The position numbers were made by a program, and so were the translations under genes. The notes beneath the pieces were generated by a model that made no database searches, was not told the origin of the DNA, and saw nothing but the letters and a program-made list of their open reading frames with translations. A stretch of 64,000 nucleotides of DNA, taken from Terebella lapidaria. Lineage: Eukaryota > Annelida > Polychaeta > Terebellida > Terebellidae. The DNA lies in NCBI GenBank assembly GCA_949152475.1, contig OX424558.1:34668651-34732650 (forward strand), given 5' to 3'. Of the stretch, positions 1-11,677 are shown piece after piece (the stretch's first letter is position 1; each line of letters starts with the position of its first letter).

Positions 1-75
1 TACAATATGTATATATACTGTAGAGTCACATTCTGCATCATATCTCCCACATGACAGTTATTGAATCAAAACAAA

Positions 76-621
76 ATGGCAAATATTACAAGAACAATCA
101 TTCCAAACGTTTCCATGGACAGTGATTCTGCGTTTTCTTGTGACGATGACAGCAGTTACGGTAGTTTACCAGAAGGTTCTTTTGGGTTGACGGATTCTGC
201 TTTGGATGCTGTATCAAACGTTACCAGGAATCCATTTGAGTCATTTCGCCATCAAGGTCCTCTCCCTCATTCTGTATTTGATGATTCATCAAGCTTTGCT
301 TCTTCACCAATGAGTCAAAGAACTTCATCCAAATGCAGCCTAGAAAACAGCACACACATCTACATCAACGTGCTGGATCAATCCAACATTCTTCAAGATG
401 CCACAAATCATTGTAAGGATAGTGGTCTCGGCCCAAGAACTGCTGGAGATGGCAAAGAAGATTCCAAACACCAGTGCCAAGGAATCACTGACCATCTACT
501 GGCTTATGGACTGCCCACTCCTAAATGAAGGAAGATTGCCAAGAATTTGAAGAAAATTGGCAAATTTCTCCATGGTAAAACCACACACAATTTCGAAATG
601 GAAACCTTGGCTGTTCTGTGA
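76..621 (+). pseudogene. Array gene, nonsense copy
   Basis: Reads as the array protein for 150 residues, then codon 151 is TGA (526-528) where other copies have CGA (Arg), a CpG-type transition. The remaining frame to the normal stop at 619-621 is otherwise preserved. The product would lack the whole basic C-terminal segment. S77 is preceded by Ser instead of Cys76. Confidence 0.8.
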
Positions 622-1461
622 ACTATTTTCTGTTTCAGTTATGTTGTTATGATTACTGGCATATTTGTTGATTGGGTGAATAAATTATTATTACTATGTA
701 AGATGTTTTTCGATTTCAAGGTATCACACTGACCAATATTGAGTGAACTGTATACATGAAATAGCGGAGATAAGAATGGAAAAACATCGATAGATCTCAG
801 ATCAAATCAAGATTAGGAAATTCGTAAGAATCAACATGGAGTGTTATTAGCATTCCTCAAAACATTTATGGGAAGAAATCTGAACTAATTGATATCAGTT
901 TAGTTACTATGAAATGAATAGTCAATAAAATAAACAGACTCTCAACAGTATCAACGGTCAGAAGCAATATGAAACCTCATTACTAATCCTGACACCAATG
1001 CAAAGCTATCTGAACGAACGTTACTGTATGCCCATAAGTGTGTGTTAACCTGACGGCAATGTAAGTGATTGGCATTGTGAAATTATTGATTACTCCATCA
1101 GCATTAATATATATGTTGGAACAATATATAGAGTTATTGTGTGTACTATATTGAAATATTTTGTCAAACACTGTACAATCGAAAATTTGCTTTAAATCCC
1201 TGTAAAGATTTCATACGCAAAAATTGATTCAAAAGTTATTGAGTATTTTGCCACTTGTAATATGTATATTATTAACAGTTTCTGGACGAACTTTAATGAA
1301 GTTTGGGACATACATGTTTGTTTAAAAATTAACAAAGTTAAAGTAAAATATGCTGTGATTTCAGTTGACATACTATGTGATCAATTACTCTTATTCATGG
1401 AGTTCGTTACAATATACTCTGATTGCAATTGGGGAAGCAGAGTACCTAGCTAATCATCTGA

Positions 1462-1478
1462 GTACAAATCAAATGTAC
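1462..1478. promoter_or_regulatory. Conserved inverted repeat GTACA-N7-TGTAC upstream of the array gene
   Basis: Two 5-bp arms separated by 7 nt, about 180-195 bp upstream of the ATG at 1,656. The motif is retained in essentially all units I checked. It may bind a dimeric factor or be incidental; conservation in such a young array is weak evidence of function. Confidence 0.3.
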
Positions 1479-1528
1479 GAAAAGACTTTGAGGATCAAAG
1501 TTATTTCCAATTACAATTCATTGTGAGT

Positions 1529-1538
1529 ATGAGCTCAT
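1529..1538. promoter_or_regulatory. Conserved 10-bp palindrome ATGAGCTCAT next to an AP-1-like site
   Basis: A perfect palindrome about 120 bp upstream of the ATG, followed three bases later by ATGAGTCG, one base from the bZIP/AP-1 core TGAGTCA. Both recur in the units. A role as a proximal promoter element is inference. Confidence 0.3.
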
Positions 1539-1655
1539 CAAATGAGTCGAGAACATAAAACCTGAGAAAAACTGTGAAAATACAATATGTATATATACTG
1601 TAGAGTCACATTCTGCATCATATCTCCCACATGACAGTTATTGAATCAAAACAAA

Positions 1656-2201
1656 ATGGCAAATATTACAAGAACAATCATTCCAAACGTTTCCATGGAC
1701 AGTGATTCTGCGTTTTCTTGTGACGATGACAGCAGTTACGGTAGTTTACCAGAAGGTTCTTTCGGGTTGACGGATTCTGCTTTGGATGCTGTATCAAACG
1801 TTACCAGGAATCCATTTGAGTCATTTCGCCATCAAGGTCCTCTCCCACATTCTGTATTTGATGATTCATCAAGCTTTGCTTGTTCACCAATGAGTCAGAG
1901 AACTTCATCCAAATGCAGCCTAGAAAACAGCACACACATCTACATCAACGTGCTGGATCAATCCAGCATTCTTCAAGATGCCACAAATCAGTGTAAGGAT
2001 AGTGGTCTCGGCCCAAGAACTGCTGGAGATGGCAAAGAAGATTCCAACCACCAGTGACAAGGAATCACTGACCATCTACTGGCTTATGGACTGCCCACTC
2101 CTAAACGAAGGAACATTGCCAAGAATTTGAAGAAAATTGGCAAATTTCTCCATGGTAAAACCACACACAATTTCGAAATGGAAACCTTGGCTGTCCTGTG
2201 A
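1656..2201 (+). pseudogene. Array gene, nonsense copy
   Basis: The Cys134 codon TGC is TGA at 2,055-2,057, giving a 133-residue product without the basic tail. The rest of the reading frame to the normal stop at 2,199 is intact, so the change is recent. Confidence 0.8.
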
Positions 2202-3236
2202 ACTATTTTCTTCTTGAGTTATGTTGTTATGATTACTGGCATATTTGTTGATTGGGTGAATAAATTATTATTACTATGTATGATGTTTTTCAATTTCAAG
2301 GTATCACACTGACCAATATTGAGTGAACTGTATACATGAAATAGTGGAGATAAGAATGGAAAAACTTCGATAGATCTCAGATCAAATCAAGATTAGGAAA
2401 TTCGTAAGAATCAACATGGAGTGTCATTAGCATTCCTCAAAACATTTATGGGAAGAAATCTGAACTAATTGATATCAGTTTAGTTACTATGAAATGAATA
2501 GTCAATAAAATAAACAGACTCTCAACAGTATCAACGGTCAGAAGCAATATGAAACCTCATTACTAATCCTGACACCAATGCAAAGCTATCTGAACGAACG
2601 TTACTGTATGCCCATAAGTGTGTGTTAACCTGACGGCAATGTAAGTGATTGGCATTGTGAAATTATTGATTACTCCATCATCATTAATATATATGTTGGA
2701 ACAATGTATGGAGTTATTGTGTGTACTATATTGAAATATTTTTGTCAAACACTGTACAATCGAAAATTTGCTTTAAATCCCTGTAAAGATTTCATATGCA
2801 AAAATTGATTCAAAAGTTATTGAGTATTTTGCCACTTGTAATATGTATATTATTATCAGTTTCTGGACGAACTTTAATGAAGTTTGGGACATACATGTTT
2901 GTGTAAAAATTAACAAAGTTAAAGTAAAATATGCTGTGATTTCAGTTGACATATTATGTGGTCAATTACTGTTATTCATGGAGTTCGTTACAATATACTC
3001 TGATTGCAATTGGGGAAACAGAGTACCTAGCTAATCATCTGAGTACAAATCAAATGTACGAAAAGACTTTGAGGATCAAAGATATTTCCAATTACAATTC
3101 ATTGTGAGCATGAGCTCATCAAATGAGTCGAGAACATAGAACCTGAGAAAAACTGTGAAAATACAATATGTATATATACCGTAGAGTCACATTCTGCATC
3201 ATATCTCCCACATGACAGTTATTGAATCAAAACAAA

Positions 3237-3783
3237 ATGGCAAATATTACAAGAACAATCATTCCAAACGTTTCCATGGACAGTGATTCTGCGTTTTCTT
3301 GTGACGATGACAGCAGTTACGGTAGTTTACCAGAAGGTTCTTTCGGGTTGACGGATTCTGCTTTGGATGCTGTATCAAACGTTACCAGGAATCCATTTGA
3401 GTCATTTCGCCATCAAGGTCCTCTCCCACATTCTGTATTTGATGATTCATCAAGCTTTGCTTGTTCACCAATGAGTCAGAGAACTTCATCCAAATCCAGC
3501 CTAGAAAACAGCACACACATCTACATCAACGTGCTGGATCAATCCAGCAATTCTTCAAGATGCCACAAATCATTGTAAGGATAGTGGTCTCGGCCCAAGA
3601 ACTGCTGGAGATGGCAAAGAAGATTCCAACCACCAGTGCCAAGGAATCACTGACCATCTACTGGCTTATGGACTGCCCACTCCTAAACGAAGGAACATTG
3701 CCAAGAATTTGAAGAAAATTGGCAAATTTCTCCATGGTAAAACCACACACAATTTCGAAATGGAAACCTTGGTTGTCCTGTGA
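3237..3783 (+). pseudogene. Array gene, frameshifted copy
   Basis: One extra A near 3,549 (AGCAATTC for AGCATTC) shifts the frame after Ser104; a stop follows at 3,576-3,578, giving 113 residues. K86 is followed by Ser instead of Cys. The downstream sequence still matches the array frame one base out. Confidence 0.85.
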
Positions 3784-4753
3784 ACTATTTTCTTTTTGAG
3801 TTATGTTGTTTTGATTACTGGCATATTTGTTGATTGGGTGAATAAATTATTATTACTATATATGATGTTTTTCGATTTCAAGGTATCACACTGACCAATA
3901 TTGAGTGAACTGTATACATGAAATAGTGGAGATAAGAATGGAAAAAACCTCGATAGATCTCCGGTCAAATCAAGATTAGGAAATTCGTAAGAATCAACAT
4001 GGAGTGTCATTAGCATTCCTCAAAACATTTATGGGAAGAAATCTGAACTAATTGATATCAGTTTAGTTACTATGAAATGAATAGTCAATAAAATAAACAG
4101 ACTCTCAACAGTATCAACGGTCAGAAGCAATATGAAACCTCATTACTAATCCTGACACCAATGCAAAGCTATCTGAACGAATGTTACTGTATGCCCATAA
4201 GTGTGTGTTAACCTGACGGCAATGTAAGTGATTGGCATTGTGAAATTATTGATTACTCCATCATCATTAATATATATGTTGGAACAATATATAGAGTTAT
4301 TGTGTGTACTATATTGAAATATTTTTGTCAAACACTGTACAATCGAAAATTTGCTTTAAATCCCTGTAAAGATTTCATACGCAAAAATTGATTCAAAAGT
4401 TATTGAGTATTTTGCCACTTGTAATATGTATATTATTAACAGTTTCTGGACGAACTTTAATGAAGTTTGGGACATACATTTTTGTGTAAAAATTAACAAA
4501 GTTAAAGTAAAATATGCTGTGATTTCAGTTGACATATTATGTGGTCAATTACTGTTATTCATGGAGTTCGTTACAATATACTCCGATTGCAATTGGGGAA
4601 GCAGAGTACCTAGCTAATCATCTGAGTACAAATCAAATGTACGAAAAGACTTTGAGGATCAAAGATATTTCCAATTACAATTCATTGTGAGTATGAGCTC
4701 ATCAAATGAGTCGAGAACATAGAACCTGAGAAAAACTGTGAAAATACAATATG

Positions 4754-4761
4754 TATATATA
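4754..4761 (+). promoter_or_regulatory. TATA box of the array gene (same place in nearly all units)
   Basis: TATATATA begins 66 bp before the ATG. The same element at the same distance is seen at 10-17 (gene at 76) and 1,590-1,597 (gene at 1,656), and recurs in the other start-bearing units. If transcription starts about 30 bp downstream, the leader would be only about 35 nt and would include the conserved CATATCTCCCACATGACAG stretch. Assigning it as a core promoter is inference from position. Confidence 0.6.
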
Positions 4762-4819
4762 CTGTAGAGTCACATTCTGCATGATATCTCCCACATGACA
4801 GTTATTGAATCAAAACAAA

Positions 4820-5365
4820 ATGGCAAATATTACAAGAACAATCATTCCAAACGTTTCCATGGACAGTGATTCTGCGTTTTCTTGTGACGATGACAGCAGT
4901 TACGGTAGTTTACCAGAAGGTTCTTTCGGGTTGACGGATTCTGCTTTGGATGCTGTATCAAACGTTACCAGGAATCCATTTGAGTCATTTCGCCATCAAG
5001 GTCCTCTCCCACATTCTGTATTTGATGATTCATCAAGCTTTGCTTGTTCACCAATGAGTCAGAGAACTTCATCCAAATGCAGCCTAGAAAACAGCACACA
5101 CATCTACATCAACGTGCTGGATCAATCCAGCATTCTTCAAGATGCCACAAATCATTATAAGGATAGTGGTCTCGGCCCAAGAACTGCTGGAGATGGCAAA
5201 GAAGATTCCAACCACCAGTGCCAAGGAATCACTGACCATCTACTGGCTTATGGACTGCCCACTCCTAAACGAAGGAACATTGCCAAGAATTTGAAGAGAA
5301 TTGGCAAATTTCTCCATGGTAAAACCACACACAATTTCGAAATGGAAACCTTGTCTGTCCTGTGA
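4820..5365 (+). CDS. Array gene, intact copy (reference description): unrecognised Ser/Asp-rich 181-aa protein
   Basis: I do not recognise this protein. The ATG is preceded by AAA and followed by G, a good initiation context; an in-frame TTG 15 bp upstream is not needed, and the copy at 13,161 has a stop there, which supports the ATG. No signal peptide or membrane segment is visible. Residues 13-30 are acidic and Ser-rich (SFSCDDDSS-type), residues 66-92 are Ser-rich with several SP/SS sites, and residues 147-168 (PTPKRRN then IAKNLKKIGKFLHGK) are strongly basic with I154, L158, I161, F164 and L165 spaced like one face of an amphipathic helix. That layout would suit a disordered regulatory protein with a membrane- or partner-binding helix, but this is inference. 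No intron is apparent. Differences from the array consensus are C113Y, K160R and A179S. TATA at 4,754 and AATAAA at 5,423. Confidence 0.7.
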   Translation: MANITRTIIPNVSMDSDSAFSCDDDSSYGSLPEGSFGLTDSALDAVSNVTRNPFESFRHQGPLPHSVFDDSSSFACSPMSQRTSSKCSLENSTHIYINVLDQSSILQDATNHYKDSGLGPRTAGDGKEDSNHQCQGITDHLLAYGLPTPKRRNIAKNLKRIGKFLHGKTTHNFEMETLSVL

Positions 5366-5422
5366 ACTATTTTCTTTTTGAGTTATGTTGTTATGATTAT
5401 TGGCATATTTGTTGATTGGGTG

Positions 5423-5428
5423 AATAAA
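5423..5428 (+). terminator. AATAAA polyadenylation signal of the array gene
   Basis: AATAAA lies 58 nt past the stop codon and is followed by T-rich/GT-rich sequence (TATGTATGATGTTTTT), a normal arrangement for a polyadenylation site. The same signal is at 679-684 and in most units. In the units of the genes at 7,002 and 13,161 the hexamer reads AATGAA, and downstream of the orphan tails at 10,528 and 14,022 it reads ATTAAT. Confidence 0.6.
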
Positions 5429-5904
5429 TTATTATTACTATGTATGATGTTTTTCGATTTCAAGGTATCACACTGACCAATATTGAGTTAACTGTATACA
5501 TGAAATAGTGGAGATAAGAATGGAAAAACTTCGATAGATCTCCGATCAAATCAAGATTAGGAAATTCGTAAGAATCAACATGGAGTGTCATTAGCATTCC
5601 TCAAAACATTTATGGGAAGAAATCTGAACTAATTGATATCAGTTTAGTTACTATGAAATGAATAGTCAATAAAATAAACAGACTCTCAACAGTATCAACG
5701 GTCAGAAGCAATATGAAACCTCATTACTAATCCTGACACCAATGCAAAGCTATCTGAACGAACGTTACTGTATGCCCATAAGTGTGTGTTAACCTGACGG
5801 CAATGTAAGTGATTGGCATTGTGAAATTATTGATTACTCCATCATCATTAATATATATGTTGGAACAATATATAGAGTTATTGTGTGTACTATATTGAAA
5901 TATT

Positions 5905-6270
5905 TTCTTTCGGGTTGACGGATTCTGCTTTGGATGCTGTATCAAACGTTACCAGGAATCCATTTGAGTCATTTCGCCATCAAGGTCCTCTCCCACATTC
6001 TGTATTTGATGATTCATCAAGCTTTGCTTGTTCACCAATGAGTCAGAGAAATTCATCCAAATGCAGCCTAGAAAACAGTACACACATCTACATCAACGTG
6101 CTGGATCAATCCAGCATTCTTCAAGATGCCACAAATCATTGTAAGGATAGTGGTCTCGGCCCAAGAACTGCTGGAGATGGCAAAGAAGATTCCAACCACC
6201 AGTGCCAAGGAATCACTGACCATCTACTGGCTTATGGACTGCCCACTCCTAAACGAAGGAACATTGCCAA
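5905..6270 (+). pseudogene. Internal CDS fragment in a rearranged unit
   Basis: A piece of the gene (about codons 35-156) is pasted directly after the spacer sequence GAAATATTTT, and at its right end joins spacer sequence TAAAATAAACAG. The promoter, start codon, C-terminal tail and poly(A) signal are missing. Joins show 2-3 bp of microhomology (TT; CAA). T83 is Asn here. Confidence 0.9.
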
Positions 6271-7001
6271 TAAAATAAACAGACTCTCAACAGTATCAAC
6301 GGTCAGAAGCAATATGAAACCTCATTACTAATCCTGACACCAATGCAAAGCTATCTAAACGAACGTTACTGTATGCCCATAAGTGTGTGTTAACCTGACG
6401 GCAATGTAAGTGATTGGCATTGTGAAATTATTGATTACTCCATCAGCATTAATATATATGTTGGAACAATATATAGAGTTATTGTGTGTACTATATTGAA
6501 ATATTTTTGTCAAACACTGTACAATCGAAAATTTGCTTTAAATCCCTGTAAAGATTTCATTCACAAAAATTGATTCAAAAGTTATTGATTATTTTGCCAC
6601 TTGTAATATGTATATTATTAACAGTTGCTGGACGAACTTTAATGAAGTTTGGGACATACATGTTTGTGTAAAAATTAACAAAGTTAAAGTAAAATATGCT
6701 GTGATTTCAGTTGACATATTATGTGGTCAATTACTGTTATTCATGGAGTTCGTTACAATATACTCTGATTGCAATTGGGGAAGCAGAGTACCTAGCTAAT
6801 CATCTGAGTACAAATCAAATGTACGAAAAGACTTTGAGGATCAAAGATAGTTCCAATTACACTTCATTGTGAGTATGAGCTCATCAAATGAGTCGAGAAC
6901 ATAGAACCTGAGAAAAGCTGTGAAAATACAATATGTATATATACTGTAGAGTCACATTCTGCACCATATCTCCCACATGACAGTTATTGAATCAAAACAA
7001 A

Positions 7002-7547
7002 ATGGCAAATATTACAAGAACAATCATTTCAAACGTTTCCATGGACAGTGATTCTGCGTTTTCTTGTGACGATGACAGCAGTTACGGTAGTTTACCAGAA
7101 GGTTCTTTCGGGTTGACGGATTCTGCTTTGGATGCTGTATCAAACGTTACCAGGAATCCATTTGAGTCATTTCGCCATCAAGGTCCTCTCCCACAATCTG
7201 TATTTGATGATTCATCAAGCTTTGCTTGTTCACCAATGAGTCAAAGAACTTCATCCAAATGCAGCCTAGAAAACAGCACACACATCTACATCAACGTGCT
7301 GGATCAATCCAGCATTCTTCAAGATGCCACAAATCATTGTAAGGATAGTGGTCTCGGCCCAAGAACTGCTGGAGATGGCAAAGAAGATTCCAACCACCAG
7401 TGCCAAGGAATCACTGACCATCTACTGGCTTATGGACTGCCCACTCCTAAACGAAGGAACATTGCCAAGAATTTGAAGAAAATTGGCAAATTTCTCCATG
7501 GTAAAACCACACACAATTTCGAAATGGAAACCTTGGCTGTTCTGTGA
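7002..7547 (+). CDS. Array gene, intact 181-aa copy
   Basis: Full frame with ATG and normal stop; differs from consensus at P10S and H65Q. Its poly(A) hexamer is AATGAA (around 7,604). It sits in an enlarged unit that carries an extra gene tail at 8,008. Confidence 0.7.
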   Translation: MANITRTIISNVSMDSDSAFSCDDDSSYGSLPEGSFGLTDSALDAVSNVTRNPFESFRHQGPLPQSVFDDSSSFACSPMSQRTSSKCSLENSTHIYINVLDQSSILQDATNHCKDSGLGPRTAGDGKEDSNHQCQGITDHLLAYGLPTPKRRNIAKNLKKIGKFLHGKTTHNFEMETLAVL

Positions 7548-8007
7548 ACGATTTTCTGTTTGAGTTATGTTGTTATGATTACTGGCATATTTGTTGATTG
7601 GGTGAATGAATTATTATTACTATGTATGACGTTTTTCGATTTCAAGGTATTACACTGACCAATATTGAGTGAACTGTATACATGAAATAGTGGAGATAAG
7701 AATGGAAAAACTTTGATAGATCTCAGTTCAAATCAAGATTAGGAAATTCGTAAGAATCAACATGCAGTGTCATTAGCATTCCTCAAAACATTTATGGGAA
7801 GAAATCTGAACTAATTGATATCAGTTTAGTTACTATGAAATGAATAGTCAATAAAATAAACAGACTCTCAACAGTATCAACGTTATGAGCTACGTCAGAA
7901 TCAATATGAAGCCTCCTTACTAATCCTGACACCAATGCAAAGCTATCTGAACGAACGTTACTGTATGCCCCTAAGTGTGTGTTAACCTGACGGCAATGTA
8001 AGTGATT

Positions 8008-8121
8008 GGACTGCCCACTCCTAAACGAAGGAACATTGCCAAGAATTTGAAGAAAATTGGCAAATTTCTCCATGGTAAAACCACACACAATTTCGAAATG
8101 GAAACCTTGGCTGTTCTGTGA
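8008..8121 (+). pseudogene. Orphan 3' end of the array gene
   Basis: After spacer sequence ending GTAAGTGATTGG, the sequence jumps into the last ~37 codons of the gene (from ACTGCCCACTCC) and runs through the normal stop at 8,119-8,121 and its 3' flank. No start or promoter. Confidence 0.9.
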
Positions 8122-9156
8122 ACTATTTTCTGTTTGAGTTATGTTGTTATTATTACTGGCATATTTGTTGATTGGGTGAATGAATTATTATTACTATGTA
8201 TGACGTTTTTCGATTTCACGGTATCACACTGACCAATATTGAGTGAACTGTATACATGAAATAGTGGAGATAAGAATGGAAAAACTTCGATAGATCTCAG
8301 ATCAAATCAAGATTAGGAAATTCAGAAGAATCAACGTGGAGTGTCATTAGCATTCCTCAAAACATTTATGGGAAGAAATCTGAACTAATTGGTATCAGTT
8401 TAGTTACTATGAAATGAATAGTCAATAAAATAAACAGACTCTCAACAGTATCAATGGTCAGAAGCAATATGAAACCTCATTACTAATCCTGACACCAATG
8501 CAAAGCTATCTAAACGAACGTTACTGTATGCCCATAAGTGTGTGTTAACCTGACGGCAATGTAAGTGATTGGCATTGTGAAATTATTGATTACTCCATCA
8601 GCATTAATATATATGTTGGAACAATATATAGAGTTATTGTGTGTACTATATTGAAATATTTTTGTCAAACACTGTACAATCGAAAATTTGCTTTAAATCC
8701 CTGTAAAGATTTCATTCACAAAAATTGATTCAAAAGTTATTGATTATTTTGCCACTTGTAATATGTATATTATTAACAGTTGCTGGACGAACTTTAATGA
8801 AGTTTGGGACATACATGTTTGTGTAAAAATTAACAAAGTTAAAGTAAAATATGCTGTGATTTCAGTTGACATATTATGTGGTCAATTACTGTTATTCATG
8901 GAGTTCGTTACAATATACTCTGATTGCAATTGGGGAAGCAGAGTACCTAGCTAATCATCTGAGTACAAATCAAATGTACGAAAAGACTTTGAGGATCAAA
9001 GATAGTTCCAATTACACTTCATTGTGAGTATGAGCTCATCAAATGAGTCGAGAACATAGAACCTGAGAAAAGCTGTGAAAATACAATATGTATATATACT
9101 GTAGAGTCACATTCTGCACCATATCTCCCACATGACAGTTATTGAATCAAAACAAA

Positions 9157-9702
9157 ATGGCAAATATTACAAGAACAATCATTTCAAACGTTTCCATGGA
9201 CAGTGATTCTGCGTTTTCTTGTGACGATGACAGCAGTTACGGTAGTTTACCAGAAGGTTCTTTCGGGTTGACGGATTCTGCTTTGGATGCTGTATCAAAC
9301 GTTATCAGGAATCCATTTGAGTCATTTCGCCATCAAGGTCCTCTCCCACATTCTGTATTTGATGATTCATCAAGCGTTGCTTGTTCACCAATGAGTCAAA
9401 GAACTTCATCCAAATGCAGCCTAGAAAACAGCACACACATCTACATCAACGTGCTGGATCAATCCAGCATTCTTCAAGATGCCACAAATCATTGTAAGGA
9501 TAGTGGTCTCGGCCCAAGAACTGCTGGAGATGGCAAAGAAGATTCCAACCACCAGTGCCAAGGAATCACTGACCATCTACTGGCTTATGGACTGCCCACT
9601 CCTAAACGAAGGAACCTTGCCAAGAATTTGAAGAAAATTGGCAAATTTCTCCATGGTAAAACCACACACGATTTCGAAATGGAAACCTTGGCTGTTCTGT
9701 GA
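9157..9702 (+). CDS. Array gene, intact 181-aa copy
   Basis: Full frame. Differences from consensus: P10S (shared with the copy at 7,002), T50I, F74V, I154L, N172D. The higher number of private changes suggests weak constraint or relaxed copy-level selection. Confidence 0.7.
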   Translation: MANITRTIISNVSMDSDSAFSCDDDSSYGSLPEGSFGLTDSALDAVSNVIRNPFESFRHQGPLPHSVFDDSSSVACSPMSQRTSSKCSLENSTHIYINVLDQSSILQDATNHCKDSGLGPRTAGDGKEDSNHQCQGITDHLLAYGLPTPKRRNLAKNLKKIGKFLHGKTTHDFEMETLAVL

Positions 9703-10527
9703 CCTATTTTCTGTTTGAGTTATGTTGTTATGATTACTGGCATATTTGTTGATTGGGTGAATAAATTATTATTACTATGTATCATGTTTTTCGATTTCAA
9801 GATATCACACTGACCAATATTGAGTGAACTGTATACATGAAGTAGTGGAGATAAGAATGGAAAAACTTTGATAGATCTCAGATCAAATCAAGATTAGGAA
9901 ATTCGTAAGAATCAACATGCAGTGTCATTAGCATTCCTCAAAACATTTATGGGAAGAAATCTGAACTATTTGATATCAGTTTAGTTACTATGAAATGAAT
10001 AGTCAATAAAATAAACAGACTCTCAACAGTATCAACGTTATGAGCTACGTCAGAGTCTGTTCTGTGAACGATTTTCTGTTTGAGTTATGTTGTTATGATT
10101 ACTGGCATATTTGTTGATTGGGTGAATGAATTATTATTACTATGTATGACGTTTTTCGATTTCAAGGTATCACACTGACCAATATTGAGTGAACTGTATA
10201 CATGAAATAGTGGAGATAAGAATGGAAAAACTTTGATAGATCTCAGTTCAAATCAAGATTAGGAAATTCGTAAGAATCAACATGCAGTGTCATTAGCATT
10301 CCTCAAAACATTTATGGGAAGAAATCTGAACTAATTGATATCAGTTTAGTTACTATGAAATGAATAGTCAATAAAATAAACAGACTCTCAACAGTATCAA
10401 CGTTATGAGCTACGTCAGAAGCAATATGAAGCCTCATTACTAATCCTGACACCAATGCAAAGCTATCTGAACGAACGTTACTGTATGCCCATAAGTGTGT
10501 GTTAACCTGACGGCAATGTAAGTGATT

Positions 10528-10641
10528 GGACTGCCCACTCCTAAACGAAGGAACATTGCCAAGAATTTGAAGAAAATTGGCAAATTTCTCCATGGTAAAA
10601 CCACACACAATTTCGAAATGGAAACCTTGGCTGTTCTGTGA
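10528..10641 (+). pseudogene. Orphan 3' end of the array gene
   Basis: Same junction as the fragment at 8,008 (GTGATTGG joined to ACTGCCCAC). A further short join near 10,055 (CAGAGTCTGTTCTGTGAAC) brings in only the last codons and 3' flank of another copy, so this unit carries two duplicated 3' ends. Confidence 0.88.
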
Positions 10642-11677
10642 ACTATTTTCTGTTTGAGTTATGTTGTTATGATTACTGGCATATTTGTTGATTGGGTGAA
10701 TTAATTATTATTACTATGTATGATGTTTTTCGATTTCAAGGTATCACACTGACCAATATTGAGTGATCTGTATACATGAAATAGTGGAGATAAGAATGGA
10801 AAAAACTTTGATAGATCTCAGATCAAATCAAGATTAAGAAATTCGTAAGAATCAACATGGAGTGTCATTAGCATTCCTCAAAACATTTATGGGAAGAAAT
10901 CTGAACTAATTGATATCAGTTTAGTTACTATGAAATGAATAGTCAATAAAATAAGCAGACTCTCAACAGCATCAACGGTCAGAAGCAATATGAAACCTCA
11001 TCACTAATCCTGACACCAATGCAAAGCAATCTGAACGAACGTCACTGTATGCCCATAAGTGTGTGTTAACCTGACGGCAATGTAAGTGATTGACATTGTG
11101 AAATTATTGATTACTCCATCAGCATTAATATATATGTTGGAACAATATATAGAGTTATTGTGTGTACTATATTGAAATATTTTTGTCAAACACTGTACAA
11201 TCGAAAATTTGCTTTAAATCCCTGTAAAGATTTCATACACAAAAATTGATTCAAAAGTTATTGAGTATTTTGCCACTTGTAATGTGTATATTATTAACAG
11301 TTTCTGGACGAACTTTAATGAAGTTTGGGACATACATGATTGTGTAAAAATTAACAAAGTTAAAGTAAAATATGCTGTGATTTCAGTTGACATATTATGT
11401 GGTCAATTACTGTTATTCATGGAGTTCGTTACAATATACTCTGATTGCAATTGGGGAAGCAGAGTACCTAGCTAATCATCTGAGTACAAATCAAATGTAC
11501 GAAAAGACTTTGAGGATCAAAGATATTTCCAATTACAATTCATTGTGAGTATGAGCTCATCAAATGAGTCGAGAACATAGAACCTGAGAAAAACTGTGAA
11601 AATACAATATGTATATATACTGTAGAGTCACATTTTGCATCATATCTCCCACATGACAGTTATTGAATCAAAACAAA

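Larger units (their letters stand above)
685..1589. other. Inter-gene spacer of the array (exemplar)
   Basis: About 0.9 kb of AT-rich DNA between the poly(A) signal and the next TATA box, present in every unit with minor indels. I see no convincing gene in it. It holds a 63-codon ATG ORF on the plus strand (1,262-1,453) and a 61- to 63-codon minus-strand frame without an ATG; both are broken or reframed by indels in other units. A run GTGATTTCAG near 1,360 resembles a 3' splice acceptor, and the LINE insertions lie directly after the TTTCAGTT at this place. Confidence 0.7.

Noticed and set aside
983..1171. Minus-strand 61- to 63-codon ORF repeated in nearly every unit
   Set aside because: The checked reference frame starts at TTG rather than ATG, there is no recognisable domain, and its repetition is explained by the young array.
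1262..1453. Plus-strand 63-codon ATG ORF in the spacer
   Set aside because: Reframed by indels in units near 18.4-21.6 kb and stopped in others (for example near 12,809); no domain, no promoter arrangement.
7792..8088. Minus-strand 98-codon ORF in units with orphan tails
   Set aside because: It is the antisense of the gene end joined to spacer; it appears only where the tail duplications create it.
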